A stretch of DNA of 64,000 nt, from positions 248,001 to 312,000 of the forward strand of contig JAWKRG010000006.1 in NCBI GenBank assembly GCA_041389725.1. Reading direction: 5' to 3'. This DNA is from Polyangiaceae bacterium. Its GTDB lineage: Bacteria; Myxococcota_A; Polyangia; Polyangiales; Polyangiaceae. Positions 25,686-34,469 of the stretch are shown here, one piece after another. Under the pieces are notes generated by a model. That model did not search any database. It worked only from the letters and a program-made list of their open reading frames with translations, and had not been told where the DNA came from. Positions within the stretch are counted from its first letter, which is position 1, and each line of letters starts with the position of its first letter. The position numbers were made by a program, and so were the translations under genes.

Positions 25686-26962
25686 CAGCGTAGGGACTTC
25701 AGGATCCGAGCGACTCTGGCTCGATCGATGGTGCCCGACTGTGCGCCAAGGGCTTTCTTGTAGGACTGCTTCGCGGCCGCGCGATCCCCCGACGCGTGCT
25801 GGACGTCGGCCAGGACGACCCACGCCGGCGCCCACTTCGGGAAGTCCTGGGTTGCGCGCTCGGCAAAGGCACGGGCCGTGGTGGGACGGCCGTTCTTGGC
25901 GCATGCGCGTGCTGCGTGCAAGAGCGGCGCCGGGTCCGTTCGCGCGTAGCCGTGCGCCTGCTCGTACGCCTCGATGGCCAGGTCGATGTCTCCGCGCTGC
26001 GCCAGCGCGTCCGCGCGTGCCAGCTTCGCTGCTGCGTGGTTGCCGACGAGTTTCAAGGCGGCGTCGGCGCGAGCGATCGCACCGGCAGCATCACCCTTGT
26101 CCACGAGCACGGCGGCGAGCGCGGCCAGCCAGTCCGCCTGCTTCGCATCGAGCGCCAAAGCGCGGAGCAGCGCTTGCTCCGCCCCCGCCAGATCGCCAAG
26201 CCCATGCTTGACGACGCCAAGCCGCGCGTGCGCGGCTCCGAAGGTCGGCCGCAAGGCAATCGCCTGCTCCAATAGCTTCTGTGCTTCAGTTCCGCCAAGG
26301 GCCGTCCCCAGAGCCAGCAGAGGCACGGGTTCTTGCGGCGCGCTCTGCCGCGCCGTGCGTAGCGCCGCAATGCCTTCGCGTTTCGAACCCTGTAGCAACA
26401 TTTGCCCGCGGTACAGGTGTGCTTCGTAGCGCTTGGGTTGTGCCGCCGCTGCACGCCGGTACTCTTGATCCGCCTCGGCAGCCTTGCCCATCTGTTCGAG
26501 AGCGCGTCCGCGAGCAACCCGCGCGTCGTAGTTGTCTGCCTCGGCTTCCAGCGCCTTGTCCGCCAAAGGCAGGGCCAAGGACGCGCGCCTCCAGAGCAAC
26601 TGAGCTTCCGCCGTGCACACCCACAGCATCGGCATCGACACGCTCTTGAGCGAGGCACATTCGCGCAAGGCCAGCTTTTGCTTTCCGGCGTCGATCAGTG
26701 CCCGCGCCGCCTCCAAGCGCACAGCGACCGCCTGCTCGCCTTTGGTCGTCTTGAAGTAGGCGCGCCGAAGCGTCTGCACGGCGGCGTCGAAGCGCCCGGC
26801 GCGCCGCAAATCTTGGCCGAGGGTAAACAGCCCGGCGGCGTCCTTCGGCGCCGCCTTCAGTCGCGCGTCCAGGTCAGACTCGACGCCGGCAGAGCCCCCA
26901 TGCGCAGCGAGAGCCAGGAGCAGGCTCGCCATTCCGGTGCGAAGCGAGAGTACGAAGTTCAT
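25685..26962 (-). CDS. TPR-repeat protein, exported
   Basis: A 425-residue repeat protein with about ten tetratricopeptide units. Helical repeats such as LEQMGKAAEADQEYRRAAAAQP and LGDLAGAEQALLRALALD are typical. A signal peptide precedes them (LSLRTGMASLLLALAAHGGSAG), so it is likely periplasmic. I chose the ATG at 26962 with GGAAG upstream; an ATG at 26971 is also possible. It is coupled to the LpxL-like gene, so it may support lipid assembly or an envelope complex. Function beyond scaffolding is not known. Confidence 0.9.
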   Translation of the reverse strand: MNFVLSLRTGMASLLLALAAHGGSAGVESDLDARLKAAPKDAAGLFTLGQDLRRAGRFDAAVQTLRRAYFKTTKGEQAVAVRLEAARALIDAGKQKLALRECASLKSVSMPMLWVCTAEAQLLWRRASLALPLADKALEAEADNYDARVARGRALEQMGKAAEADQEYRRAAAAQPKRYEAHLYRGQMLLQGSKREGIAALRTARQSAPQEPVPLLALGTALGGTEAQKLLEQAIALRPTFGAAHARLGVVKHGLGDLAGAEQALLRALALDAKQADWLAALAAVLVDKGDAAGAIARADAALKLVGNHAAAKLARADALAQRGDIDLAIEAYEQAHGYARTDPAPLLHAARACAKNGRPTTARAFAERATQDFPKWAPAWVVLADVQHASGDRAAAKQSYKKALGAQSGTIDRARVARILKSLR

Positions 26963-27052
26963 CGTTGCCATCTTCCGCGAGCGTCAGATGCGCTCGACGC
27001 TCCCGGTTAGCGCCAAACGCGGCTGAGCGCAATTTCCAGGGGTTCCGGACGT

Positions 27053-27064
27053 CTTTTCTAGAAT
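27053..27064 (+). promoter_or_regulatory. Candidate -10 element upstream of a lipoprotein gene
   Basis: CTTTTCTAGAAT is identical over 12 bases to the -10 context of the xerD promoter at 18463-18474. No good -35 lies at standard spacing. If it is used, the lipoprotein at 27177 would have a leader of about 105 bases. Confidence 0.25.
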
Positions 27065-27176
27065 CTCCATGCGCTGGCGCCGAAGTTTCGCTAGATTTCG
27101 CGTCGACATTGGCTTTTTCCCCTGCCGCGAGGATGGACGGAATCCACGGCTGGACAATTCAGGCGAGGTGGCGCTC

Positions 27177-28346
27177 ATGGTTCGAACTTCGACGGCCTTT
27201 TCTGCAGTGTTCCTGCTCTCCGCCAGCATGCTGGCCTGCTCCGAAGACAAGGGGGCTTCGAACGGGAACACCGGTGGCAGCGGCAACACGGTGCCAGACA
27301 ACTCCGCCTTCTGCGCGGACACGTGCATCGGTGGTGAGTTCCAGGCTGCGACGGGACGCCCGGTGGACAGCTGTTGCGTTGCGGTCGGCGAGCCCGGAAA
27401 CTCGTCGAGCAACCCCTACCTCAAGCGCACGACGGACACGGACGAGTACGCCGACCCGAAGGGCGGCGCTCCGGACATCTCGTGCTTCGAGCCTGCGGGC
27501 TACCCCAGTCAGCCTCCCGCCGGGGGCACGAGCAAGACCGCCACGCTCAAGGGCGTCGTCACCACTTTTGCCAACGGCGGCTGCGTAGCTGACGACTTGA
27601 TCGGGCCAAACGCCGTGACCGTCGAGGTGTACAAGGTCAAGCGCACCGGGGACCCAGCCACGGACGGCGCCTTGGGCGACCTGGTCGGCACCGCGCTGGT
27701 GACCAACGATCAGATGCCCATCGTCGAGGAGCAGGTGACCAACTGCAACGACGACCCCAAGTTGAATCGCGAGTACAGCTACCCCGAGGTGCCCATGTAC
27801 ACGGAGCTCGTGGTCAAGTCCTCGGGCACTGGCTGGGCGCCGCTCTACTCCTACAACATCTACATCACCGAGAACGACGCCGACTACGACTCGGGTGCGG
27901 GCACCTACAAGTACGACGTCCGCGCGCTAGCCGAGGGCGACTTCCAGACCATTCCCACGGTTGCCATTGGCAAGACGATCACCGCGGGCAACGGCGCCAT
28001 CGGTGGCGAAGTCCACGACTGCAAGAACGTGCGGCTGCAGTTCGCGCGCGTGGACGTATCCGTGTCGCGCAAGGGGCTCGTGTACTTCAATGACGACGAG
28101 GACGACCCGCTACCCGACGTCACCCGCGAGTTCATCGGCACTGGAAAGACCGCGCTCTATTCTGCCTTGGACATCAAGGTACCGGGACCCGAAGGCAGCT
28201 ATGCTCGAATGGCGGGCGTGGGCCTCGTGCCCGGCAGCGATGGGGACCGCCTGGTGAGCCTCGGCTACTTCGACGTGCGCGTCTTTCCCAACAGCGTGAC
28301 CAGCGTCACGCTGCGCGGGCTCAGGCCTTTCCAGGTCCCGAAGTGA
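27177..28346 (+). CDS. Hypothetical lipoprotein with Cys-rich N-terminus
   Basis: Unrecognised secreted protein of 389 residues. Signal peptide MVRTSTAFSAVFLLSASMLAC with a lipobox-type Cys near 21. The mature part begins with a Gly/Asn-rich linker, then FCADTCIGGEF and DSCC, then a beta-sandwich-like region. This has LKGVVTTFANGGC, TVEVYKVKR, YNIYITENDADY, a VHDCKNVRLQFARVDVSVS segment and a final VTLRGLRPFQ. The ATG at 27177 has GAGG nine bases upstream. A longer in-frame start at 27069 is less likely, as it would bury the signal peptide. It overlaps the next methyltransferase start as GTGA. Confidence 0.8.
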   Translation: MVRTSTAFSAVFLLSASMLACSEDKGASNGNTGGSGNTVPDNSAFCADTCIGGEFQAATGRPVDSCCVAVGEPGNSSSNPYLKRTTDTDEYADPKGGAPDISCFEPAGYPSQPPAGGTSKTATLKGVVTTFANGGCVADDLIGPNAVTVEVYKVKRTGDPATDGALGDLVGTALVTNDQMPIVEEQVTNCNDDPKLNREYSYPEVPMYTELVVKSSGTGWAPLYSYNIYITENDADYDSGAGTYKYDVRALAEGDFQTIPTVAIGKTITAGNGAIGGEVHDCKNVRLQFARVDVSVSRKGLVYFNDDEDDPLPDVTREFIGTGKTALYSALDIKVPGPEGSYARMAGVGLVPGSDGDRLVSLGYFDVRVFPNSVTSVTLRGLRPFQVPK

Positions 28347-29086
28347 GCGATGGCGCGCGGTCCACTCGCGCGGTGACCTCGGACGCGCTCTTTCGGGGCG
28401 CGGTCAAGGTCAGCCAACCGCGCGATGGGCATCGCGCCACCATCGACACGCTTCTGCTCGCCGCCTTCGCTGCCGTTGGCCGTCGTCCCTCCGCCGTCGT
28501 CGATCTCGGGGCCGGCTCGGGAGCCTTGAGCCTCTCACTTCGGCATCTGGGACTCGGGGAACGCTTCCTCTGCGTCGAGCTGCGTCGCGAAGCCGCGGTG
28601 CTGTGTGGCGAGAACCTCACGCGCGCCGGAGCGCAGGCCGAGGTGTGGTGCCACGATCTCCAAGCAGGCCTACCCCCAGCCTGCGAGCGGCAAGCCGACC
28701 TAGTCGCCTTCAACCCGCCCTACTTCCCACCGGGCACAGGTCGCGGCACGCCGCCTTCGACCCGCGGCCGAGTCGGTGACTTGGCGCCCTTCTTGGAGGC
28801 TGCTCGCCACGCCCTCGGGCCGCGGGGACGCGTCTGCCTGTGCTATCCAGCCGCACAATTGGAACTCGCTCTGGCTGCTGGCAAGCGCGTTCAACTCGCT
28901 CTGAAGCGCTTGCGCTTCGTGCACGCCTACGCCGGCAAACCAGCACGCCTGTGTCTACTCGAGTTCAAGCCCGGGCGACCTGGCGGCGTGCGCGTGGAGC
29001 CGCCGCTGGTCGAATGGATCGCCCACGGCGCACCGAGCGAAGAACTCGCACGCATCATGAACGGCCGCGGAGTCGGTCCAGAATGA
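28343..29086 (+). CDS. tRNA1(Val) (adenine-N6)-methyltransferase-like protein (TrmN6/YfiC type)
   Basis: A 247-residue class I methyltransferase. The N-terminal FRGAVKVSQPRDGHRATIDTL and the SAM-binding VVDLGAGSGALSLSL (54-65) are clear, as is NPPYFPPG at 124-131, the N6-adenine motif. The layout matches TrmN6, which modifies A37 in tRNA1(Val), but the target is not proven. The GTG start overlaps the lipoprotein stop. The 3' end overlaps the convergent RNA methyltransferase gene by 32 bases. Confidence 0.85.
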   Translation: MSDGARSTRAVTSDALFRGAVKVSQPRDGHRATIDTLLLAAFAAVGRRPSAVVDLGAGSGALSLSLRHLGLGERFLCVELRREAAVLCGENLTRAGAQAEVWCHDLQAGLPPACERQADLVAFNPPYFPPGTGRGTPPSTRGRVGDLAPFLEAARHALGPRGRVCLCYPAAQLELALAAGKRVQLALKRLRFVHAYAGKPARLCLLEFKPGRPGGVRVEPPLVEWIAHGAPSEELARIMNGRGVGPE

Positions 29087-29615
29087 TCGCGACCGCCGCA
29101 CGCACGCTCAGATGATTGTAGCCGTCCGCTCGGGGCGAATGGATGGGCGATAGCTGCTGAGCGGCTGCTGCAGTGACATCCGGCGAAAGTCCCCAGCCAG
29201 TGCCAAACGCGATCAGCACTGGACGCCCCTCCCCCGTGAGCATGCTGCTTGCGCCAGCGAAGGAAAGCACGTCGCCACTTCCCTGCGCACTGGTCGCCCA
29301 CAGTTCGCAGCCTTCTTGCCCACCATGAGCGGCGCGGGCTTGGTCGAGACTCTCGACGACTTGAAGAATGCCCAGCGCCGGTGAACGGTCGGGAATGCGG
29401 CGTGCGCCACTCCCCGTCGTCCAGTGTGCTTTCACGCGCAGGGCGAGTTCGCGCTGCGCTGCGACGGGATGAGTCACGTAGACCGCAGACAAGCCGTAGG
29501 TGTACGCGCTGCGGCAAATGTCGTGGAGATCGAGATTGGTGATCGCCGTGGTGACGACCTCGGCACGCCGATCCAGCACCGGATGGTGCACGAGCGCGAG
29601 CGCCAGGGGACGCAT
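29055..29615 (-). CDS. TrmD-linked RNA methyltransferase-like protein
   Basis: A 186-residue protein that resembles the small knotted RNA methyltransferase family (Pfam 09936-type) that often follows trmD in Deltaproteobacteria. Visible parts are LALALVHHPVLDRRAEVVTT, LDLHDICRSAYTYGLSAVYV, LIAFGTGWGL and GYNHLSVRAAVAI, the last in the place where SPOUT enzymes form the SAM-binding knot. The ATG overlaps the trmD stop as TGATG, so it belongs to the rpsP-trmD operon. The RNA substrate is not known. The stop lies inside the end of the convergent trmN6-like gene. Confidence 0.8.
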   Translation of the reverse strand: MRPLALALVHHPVLDRRAEVVTTAITNLDLHDICRSAYTYGLSAVYVTHPVAAQRELALRVKAHWTTGSGARRIPDRSPALGILQVVESLDQARAAHGGQEGCELWATSAQGSGDVLSFAGASSMLTGEGRPVLIAFGTGWGLSPDVTAAAAQQLSPIHSPRADGYNHLSVRAAVAIILDRLRGRS

Positions 29616-30310
29616 CAGTCCTCCTCGGGGGGTGCAAGGTCCGGACGCCGCGCGCGAGTGCGCGCGATGGCTTCGGCGCGACGCCACTCCGCGATCTTGC
29701 CGTGATTGCCGGTGCGCAGCAGCTCCGGAACCATCAGGCCGCGGAATTCCACAGGGCGTGTGTAGTGCGGATACTCGAGCAGCCCCGCCCCAGCCGCGGC
29801 GAAAGACTCCTCGAGTGGGGACTCCTCGTTGCCGAGCACACCGGGCAGCAGCCGGATGCAACTCTCGATCACCGCCATGGCGGCGACCTCGCCCCCCGTC
29901 AACACGAAGTCGCCGAGGGAAATCTCCTGGTCGACGAAGCTCCGGACGCGTTCGTCGAAGCCTTCGTAGCGCCCACACACGAGCACCATGCGATCGCGTG
30001 CGGCCAACTCGGCACACATTGCCTGACGCAGGGGCTGCCCTTGAGGCGTGAGCAACACTCGATGCGCGCGGCCACCCAGGGCGGTCTCCGCGCTCTCAAT
30101 CGCTTGCACCACGCAATCGACGCGAAGCACCATGCCTGAACCGCCGCCATAGGGCGTGTCATCCACACTCTGATGCCTGCCGAGACCCTGAGCCCGCAAA
30201 GGCTCCAAATGAAGCTGCAGCGCGTCCATACCGCACGCGCGTCCGACGAAGCTGGTATTGGCGAAGTCCTGGAACAACTCGGGGAACAGCGTGACGACGG
30301 CAATCTGCAT
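29615..30310 (-). CDS. trmD: tRNA (guanine(37)-N1)-methyltransferase
   Basis: Methylates G37 of tRNAs that read CNN codons, which prevents frameshifts. The protein has 231 residues, normal for the family. Knotted SPOUT core: VVTLFPELFQDF at the N-terminus, DDTPYGGGSGMVLRVD, LVCGRYEGFDERV, SLGDFVLTGGEVAAM, and the HYTRPVEFRG tail. The ATG at 30310 is five bases after rimM. A longer upstream start overlaps rimM and is rejected. Its partner rplS is not found next to it. Confidence 0.97.
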   Translation of the reverse strand: MQIAVVTLFPELFQDFANTSFVGRACGMDALQLHLEPLRAQGLGRHQSVDDTPYGGGSGMVLRVDCVVQAIESAETALGGRAHRVLLTPQGQPLRQAMCAELAARDRMVLVCGRYEGFDERVRSFVDQEISLGDFVLTGGEVAAMAVIESCIRLLPGVLGNEESPLEESFAAAGAGLLEYPHYTRPVEFRGLMVPELLRTGNHGKIAEWRRAEAIARTRARRPDLAPPEED

Positions 30311-30315
30311 GGTTG

Positions 30316-30819
30316 TCACTCGATGAACGCATCCGTGCCGGACAGCTCGATGCAGCCGAGCGCGAGATCTACCGCCACCAGCCAAGGTTCGACCAAGGGC
30401 TGCTCTACCCGCCGCCCGTCCTCGAGCTCAATCACCACCGAATCCAGGCTTGGGTGGGTCTGCACTTCACGCACGTGTCCAATCACCGTCTCCGACACCT
30501 TCACGGCGAAGCCGAGCAAGTCGCCCAAGTAGTACTCGCCAGCCGCGAGGGGCGGGAGCGCGTCGCGGGCGACTTCGACTCGTGCGCCACGCAGAGCGTC
30601 CGCGGCGTCGCGATCGTCGACTCCCACCAGCTTCACCAGGTAGCCAAGACCGGCTCGGCGCGCTCGCTGGACTGCGAACTCCCGGCGCTCCCCAGCGACT
30701 ACGAGCCACAGCGTCTCGACGCCATCGAGAGCCGTCGATTGGTCCCAATGCAGCCGAAGCTTCAGCTCGCCGACCAGGCCGTGGGGCTTGGTGATTCGAC
30801 CTAGCTCGATGGCGTTCAA
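30316..30819 (-). CDS. rimM: Ribosome maturation factor RimM
   Basis: Binds the 30S subunit and helps the processing of 16S rRNA. The protein has 167 residues. The N-terminal ELGRITKPHGLVGELKLRL and the C-terminal PRC-barrel part EYYLGDLLGFAV, SVVIELEDGRRVEQPLVE are typical. The only start that keeps the conserved N-terminus is TTG at 30819, which overlaps the khpA stop (TTGA). It lies between khpA and trmD in the conserved order. Confidence 0.95.
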   Translation of the reverse strand: MNAIELGRITKPHGLVGELKLRLHWDQSTALDGVETLWLVVAGERREFAVQRARRAGLGYLVKLVGVDDRDAADALRGARVEVARDALPPLAAGEYYLGDLLGFAVKVSETVIGHVREVQTHPSLDSVVIELEDGRRVEQPLVEPWLVAVDLALGCIELSGTDAFIE

Positions 30820-31052
30820 TCCACGATGTCGAGGTGGGCCCGCCGGCCCAACTTGGTGGATGCGGCAGTCAGAATCGTGCGCATCGACTGCGCCGTCCGA
30901 CCGTCCTTGCCGATGACCTTGCCGATGTCGCCTTTGGCGACCTTCAGCTCGATGAGCGAATTGTGGTCACCTTCGATTTCGGTGACCTCCACGCTGTCTG
31001 GCTCGTCAACCAGAGCACGCGCAATGGTAGCGATGAGTTCCTTGAGTGCCAT
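30816..31052 (-). CDS. khpA: KH-domain RNA-binding protein KhpA
   Basis: Small KH-domain protein of 78 residues that binds RNA and often sits between rpsP and rimM. The GxxG loop is GKVIGKDG at 44-51, in KGDIGKVIGKDGRTAQSMR. The size, charge and place in the operon match KhpA. The ATG at 31052 is used. The stop overlaps the rimM start. A hairpin lies in the rpsP-khpA gap. Confidence 0.93.
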   Translation of the reverse strand: MALKELIATIARALVDEPDSVEVTEIEGDHNSLIELKVAKGDIGKVIGKDGRTAQSMRTILTAASTKLGRRAHLDIVD

Positions 31053-31077
31053 TCGTTCGAGAGCTCCGGGTGTCGCT

Positions 31078-31093
31078 GGCGCCGGCTGGCGCC
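31078..31093. other. Hairpin in the rpsP-khpA gap
   Basis: GGCGCC at 31078-31083 and 31088-31093 with a 4-base loop. The gap between rpsP and khpA is 104 bases. It could modulate processing, or be chance in high-GC DNA. Confidence 0.25.
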
Positions 31094-31156
31094 CGAGGGG
31101 GGGTGAATGAGCTGGGATGAAGTCCGTGCGACGCCGTACTGGCTTCTCGAGTTGCC

Positions 31157-31399
31157 TCAGGCCGAAGCCGGCTGAGGCTTCTTGAGCAGGCGCTCGACCG
31201 TGGCGGAGGGCTTGGCACCCATTTTCCGCCAGTGCTCGAGGCGTTCCCGATTGACGTCGAGCTTCTCGATACCTGGATGGAAGGTCCCCAGGTTCTCGAT
31301 GAATCTCCCGTCGCGGGCGTTTCGCTGATCCGTCACGACGATGCGATAGAAGGGCGTTTTCTTGGCGCCGTGTCGGGCTAGCCGGATATGAACTGCCAT
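31157..31399 (-). CDS. rpsP: Small ribosomal subunit protein bS16
   Basis: Ribosomal protein bS16, 80 residues. The N-terminus MAVHIRLARHGAKKTPFYRI is diagnostic, followed by VTDQRNARDGRFIENLGTF and PSATVERLLKKP. AGAGG lies upstream of the ATG at 31399, so the longer frame is not used. It is first in the rpsP-khpA-rimM-trmD operon. Confidence 0.98.
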   Translation of the reverse strand: MAVHIRLARHGAKKTPFYRIVVTDQRNARDGRFIENLGTFHPGIEKLDVNRERLEHWRKMGAKPSATVERLLKKPQPASA

Positions 31400-31615
31400 G
31401 ATTCCTCTAAAGTTCCTGTTGGCGTGCGCCCGGACTCTCGGTAACGGTAGCACTGCCCATGGCCCATGCCAGGGCCCGAAGTGGGGGCGGGAATCTAGAG
31501 GATGGCCTGCCGTCGGTCAAGGGCCGAAAAACCCTCGCTCAGGCCGTTTCCTACCTGGTCGAACCGCCTTCGCCGTCGAATCCACAGGGCGCGTCGTGGT
31601 AGCGTTCCAGCGTCC

Positions 31616-31879
31616 ATGACGTCCGGGGACCTCGACCGCATCATTCGGGAGGTGCTCGCGCCCTTGCTGCGGAGCGATGGGGGCGAGGTGTACCTAGTGC
31701 AAGCCAACGCCGAGGTCGTCCACCTGCACCTCGCGGGTCGCTATGCGGGATGCCCTGGGAACACGCTGGTCCGCAATCGCGTGATCGAGCCGGCATTGCA
31801 CAAGGTGGCACCGGGGATCCGGCTGGAACTCACGAGCGGCGCGATCATCCCCGCCGGTGCCGAACCCCTGAGCGACTAG
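31616..31879 (+). CDS. NifU C-terminal-like protein with a single Cys
   Basis: An 87-residue protein similar to the NifU C-terminal (NFU) Fe-S scaffold domain. The pattern DRIIREVLAPLLRSDGGEVYLV, VHLHLAGRYAGCPGNTL and IEPALHKVAPGIRLEL follows the fold. The usual CxxC pair is reduced: Tyr-Ala-Gly-Cys stands where CxxC is expected, so Fe-S assembly is doubtful. The ATG at 31616 is used; an upstream ATG gives a basic leader with no support. It diverges from rpsP. Confidence 0.75.
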   Translation: MTSGDLDRIIREVLAPLLRSDGGEVYLVQANAEVVHLHLAGRYAGCPGNTLVRNRVIEPALHKVAPGIRLELTSGAIIPAGAEPLSD

Positions 31880-31943
31880 AACACCGGTCAGCCTGCGCCG
31901 AGCGGTGTTCCAGTACTTCGCGTGGGGGCTCGCGCGAGGCCGA

Positions 31944-32810
31944 CTACTTCTTCTTGCCCTTCTTCTTCGGCTCCTCGGAGGGAGGCTTCTCGGGCTCCGC
32001 CTTGCGCGTCACCAGTGCGACGTCTTTGTCCAGGGCGTGCGGGTCTTTCGGCTTGTTCTTGCGGTACTTCGACAGGTTGTTCCAGACGCTCGCGTCTGCG
32101 TACGCCATCCCGATCGTCTTCTGATACTCGCGGTTGATCGCTCGAACGATGATCGACCCGTCCGTCCAGCGAGCCTCCTGGAAATTCCGCCCGTTTGCGT
32201 AGTCGGGCTCGACCATTTCCGGCTCCACTTCGCCGAACTTCTTGCTGAGGATCTTGACCGCTTCTTCGAAGGTCTCACCGTACGGTCCGCCGGAGCGCAG
32301 CTTGTGTTCGTCGTAGATCAGCCAGAGCTTGTCGCCGAAGAAGAAGAAGTTGCGAACCGTACCGCTACGCAACGGCAGTCGTGCGAGGCTTTCACCGTTC
32401 TCGTAGCTGTACTCGCCTTTGAGGGCGGACTGGTCGATGCCGGTAGGCAAGGTGCCAAAGTTGACGCGCGACCGTCGCAGGATCGCCTTCTTGTTCTCCA
32501 GCTCCGCGTCGAGCGCCGCCATGCGTGGCCCCGCCGAGACTTTCTTGTAGAGGGGAACGAATTCTTTGTCGAAGACCTTGTCGTAGATCTTGGCAAGCTG
32601 AACCAGGTTGATGCCCCAGGCCACGCCGCGGGGCGACAAGCCGATACGTTTCTTCATCCGAGCTGGCCCTGCGGGCGGCGGCGGAGCCTTGGCCTTCGCC
32701 GGCTTTTTTTGCCCCAGGACCACGACCGGAGCGGCGTCTGCGCTCGGCGGCGCAACCATCGCTGCGGCGAGCCCTGCACCCAAGACGGTGAAAACGAACC
32801 GGAACTTCAT
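31944..32810 (-). CDS. Hypothetical secreted protein
   Basis: A 288-residue protein of unknown function. A signal peptide runs to about residue 26 (VLGAGLAAAMVAPPSADAAP). A Pro/Lys linker, an uninterrupted helical region (NLVQLAKIYDKVFDKEFVPLYKKV), and a beta-rich part with SGTVRNFFFFGDKLWLIYDE follow. The C-terminus is a Lys/Glu-rich tail ending KKKGKKK. The ATG at 32810 gives the signal peptide. It has no close neighbour on its own strand. Confidence 0.78.
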   Translation of the reverse strand: MKFRFVFTVLGAGLAAAMVAPPSADAAPVVVLGQKKPAKAKAPPPPAGPARMKKRIGLSPRGVAWGINLVQLAKIYDKVFDKEFVPLYKKVSAGPRMAALDAELENKKAILRRSRVNFGTLPTGIDQSALKGEYSYENGESLARLPLRSGTVRNFFFFGDKLWLIYDEHKLRSGGPYGETFEEAVKILSKKFGEVEPEMVEPDYANGRNFQEARWTDGSIIVRAINREYQKTIGMAYADASVWNNLSKYRKNKPKDPHALDKDVALVTRKAEPEKPPSEEPKKKGKKK

Positions 32811-32929
32811 GGCTATCCTCCCGAAATCCTTCCCATAAGCGCTGCGCTGTGGCACGACGCTAGCATTCTCCGGGCCGGTGGCTCAAGCCACCAGCAGCGG
32901 TCAAGTTAGACGGGCCATCCCGAGATTCC

Positions 32930-33496
32930 ATGGAAAGAAGAACCTTCCTTAGATGCGCCGCGTGGGTGTTCCCGCTGGCCGGTGCTCACTTGGCCTGTGG
33001 TCCCAGGGGACCGACCACGGCTCCCAAGGCGGAGCGCTTTCCCCCGTATGGGGCGGCCGAAGCTGCGCTGTTCGGTGACAGCATGGCCCCGGACTTCCTT
33101 GGTGGAGAGCGCCGCGAGCCGCCGGAAACCGACCAATACTTGGCAATGCGTGTCGCATGGGCCGAGAGCGTGCTGGTCGGACGCATCTCGACAGTCGACC
33201 AAGACGCCCGAGACTCGGGGGGCCCGCACTTCACCCTCACGGTGACCGCCACGGCGCCCGCCCTGGCAGGTGAGACCCCCGACGGCCCGGTTCAGCTGCT
33301 GGTCCCACCGTCGAGCAGCTCCTACACCTGGGTACGGTCGCTAGACGTCGCGCTGGTGGGTCGACCGCTGATTCTCTTCATGAAAAGATACAATGATGCG
33401 GGACTGGCCCGCATCCACTGGCACTTGGAGCCGGACACCCCGGCCGTGCGGATGGCAGTGGATCGAGCGCGGCGCATGCGCAAGGCGAACAAATGA
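32930..33496 (+). CDS. Hypothetical lipoprotein
   Basis: A 188-residue protein not recognised. N-terminal MERRTFLRCAAWVFPLAGAHLAC has an RR pair and a lipobox-type Cys at about 23, which suggests export (possibly by Tat). The rest has a VGRISTVDQDARD strand region, LTVTATAPALAGETP and LDVALVGRPLILFMKRYND. It overlaps the map start as ATGA, so the two genes are coupled. Confidence 0.75.
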   Translation: MERRTFLRCAAWVFPLAGAHLACGPRGPTTAPKAERFPPYGAAEAALFGDSMAPDFLGGERREPPETDQYLAMRVAWAESVLVGRISTVDQDARDSGGPHFTLTVTATAPALAGETPDGPVQLLVPPSSSSYTWVRSLDVALVGRPLILFMKRYNDAGLARIHWHLEPDTPAVRMAVDRARRMRKANK

Positions 33497-34317
33497 AACG
33501 CACTCTAGGGTTTCGGACAGGCAACGTGGAGATCAAGACCGCCAAGGAGATCGAGGCGATGCGCGAGGTGGGACGCCTCGCGGCGGATACGCTGTGTCGC
33601 GTGGGAGCGATGATCCGAGCCGGGATCACGACCGACGACATCAACGCCTTCGTACACGAAGACACTCTGCGTCTCGGGGCGCAGCCTGCGCCGTTGAACT
33701 ATCGCGGTTTCCCCAAGAGCGTGTGCACCTCCGTCAACGAAGTGGTCTGTCACGGCATTCCCGGCAAGTACACGCTCAAGCCTGGGGACATCATCAACGT
33801 GGACGTCACCCACATCTTCAATGGGTTTCACGGCGACACTTCCGCGACTTTCTACGTCGGCACGCCGAGCGATCGGGCGCGCCACGTGACTGAGGTTGCG
33901 CGCAAGAGCCTGGAACTCGGCATCGCGCAGGTGAAGCACGGCGCACGCCTGGGCGACATCGGAGCCGCGATTCAAGAGTTCGCGGAGGGCCAAGGGTGCT
34001 CGGTGGTTCGCGACTTCGTCGGTCACGGTATCGGTCGCACCTTCCACGACGAACCCAAGGTCGCCCACTACGGCCGCTACGGCCGCGGCGCGCGGCTCAA
34101 GGCCGGGATGACGTTCACCATCGAGCCGATGATCAACTCTGGCCATTATGGAGTGGAGATCCTGGACGACGACTGGACTGCGGTCACCGCGGACGGCAGC
34201 CTGAGCGCGCAGTTCGAGCACACCGTCCTCGTGACCCAGGACGGCGCCGAGATCCTCACGGCCCGCAACCAGCCCTTGGAAAACAGCGAGCTTTTTGCGG
34301 AGTACTTCGTCTCCTGA
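33493..34317 (+). CDS. map: Type I methionine aminopeptidase
   Basis: Removes the initiator Met from nascent proteins. The protein has 274 residues and carries the five metal ligands: Asp104 and Asp115 (INVDVTHIFNGFHGDTSAT), His178 (DFVGHGIGRTFH), Glu211 (FTIEPMI) and Glu242 (AQFEHTVLV), plus the substrate His87 in VVCHGIP. There is no long zinc-finger extension. The start overlaps the upstream lipoprotein. It is outside the ribosomal operon where map often lies. Confidence 0.97.
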   Translation: MKRTLGFRTGNVEIKTAKEIEAMREVGRLAADTLCRVGAMIRAGITTDDINAFVHEDTLRLGAQPAPLNYRGFPKSVCTSVNEVVCHGIPGKYTLKPGDIINVDVTHIFNGFHGDTSATFYVGTPSDRARHVTEVARKSLELGIAQVKHGARLGDIGAAIQEFAEGQGCSVVRDFVGHGIGRTFHDEPKVAHYGRYGRGARLKAGMTFTIEPMINSGHYGVEILDDDWTAVTADGSLSAQFEHTVLVTQDGAEILTARNQPLENSELFAEYFVS

Positions 34318-34469
34318 CCGGGAGCCGAGATGGACAAGCAGAGCCATACGAGCAGGCTTGACGGATCCGCTCGCGCACGACTAGCTTCGGCGGGCTGGGG
34401 GCAACTTGTGTCTCCTGCAGCGCCACTAACGGCAACTCTCTGAAATCCTTCGTTAAACGGCACGCCTTC

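Noticed and set aside
31905..32909. Plus-strand frame opposite the secreted protein
   Set aside because: It covers the minus-strand gene with a clear signal peptide and shows no domain.
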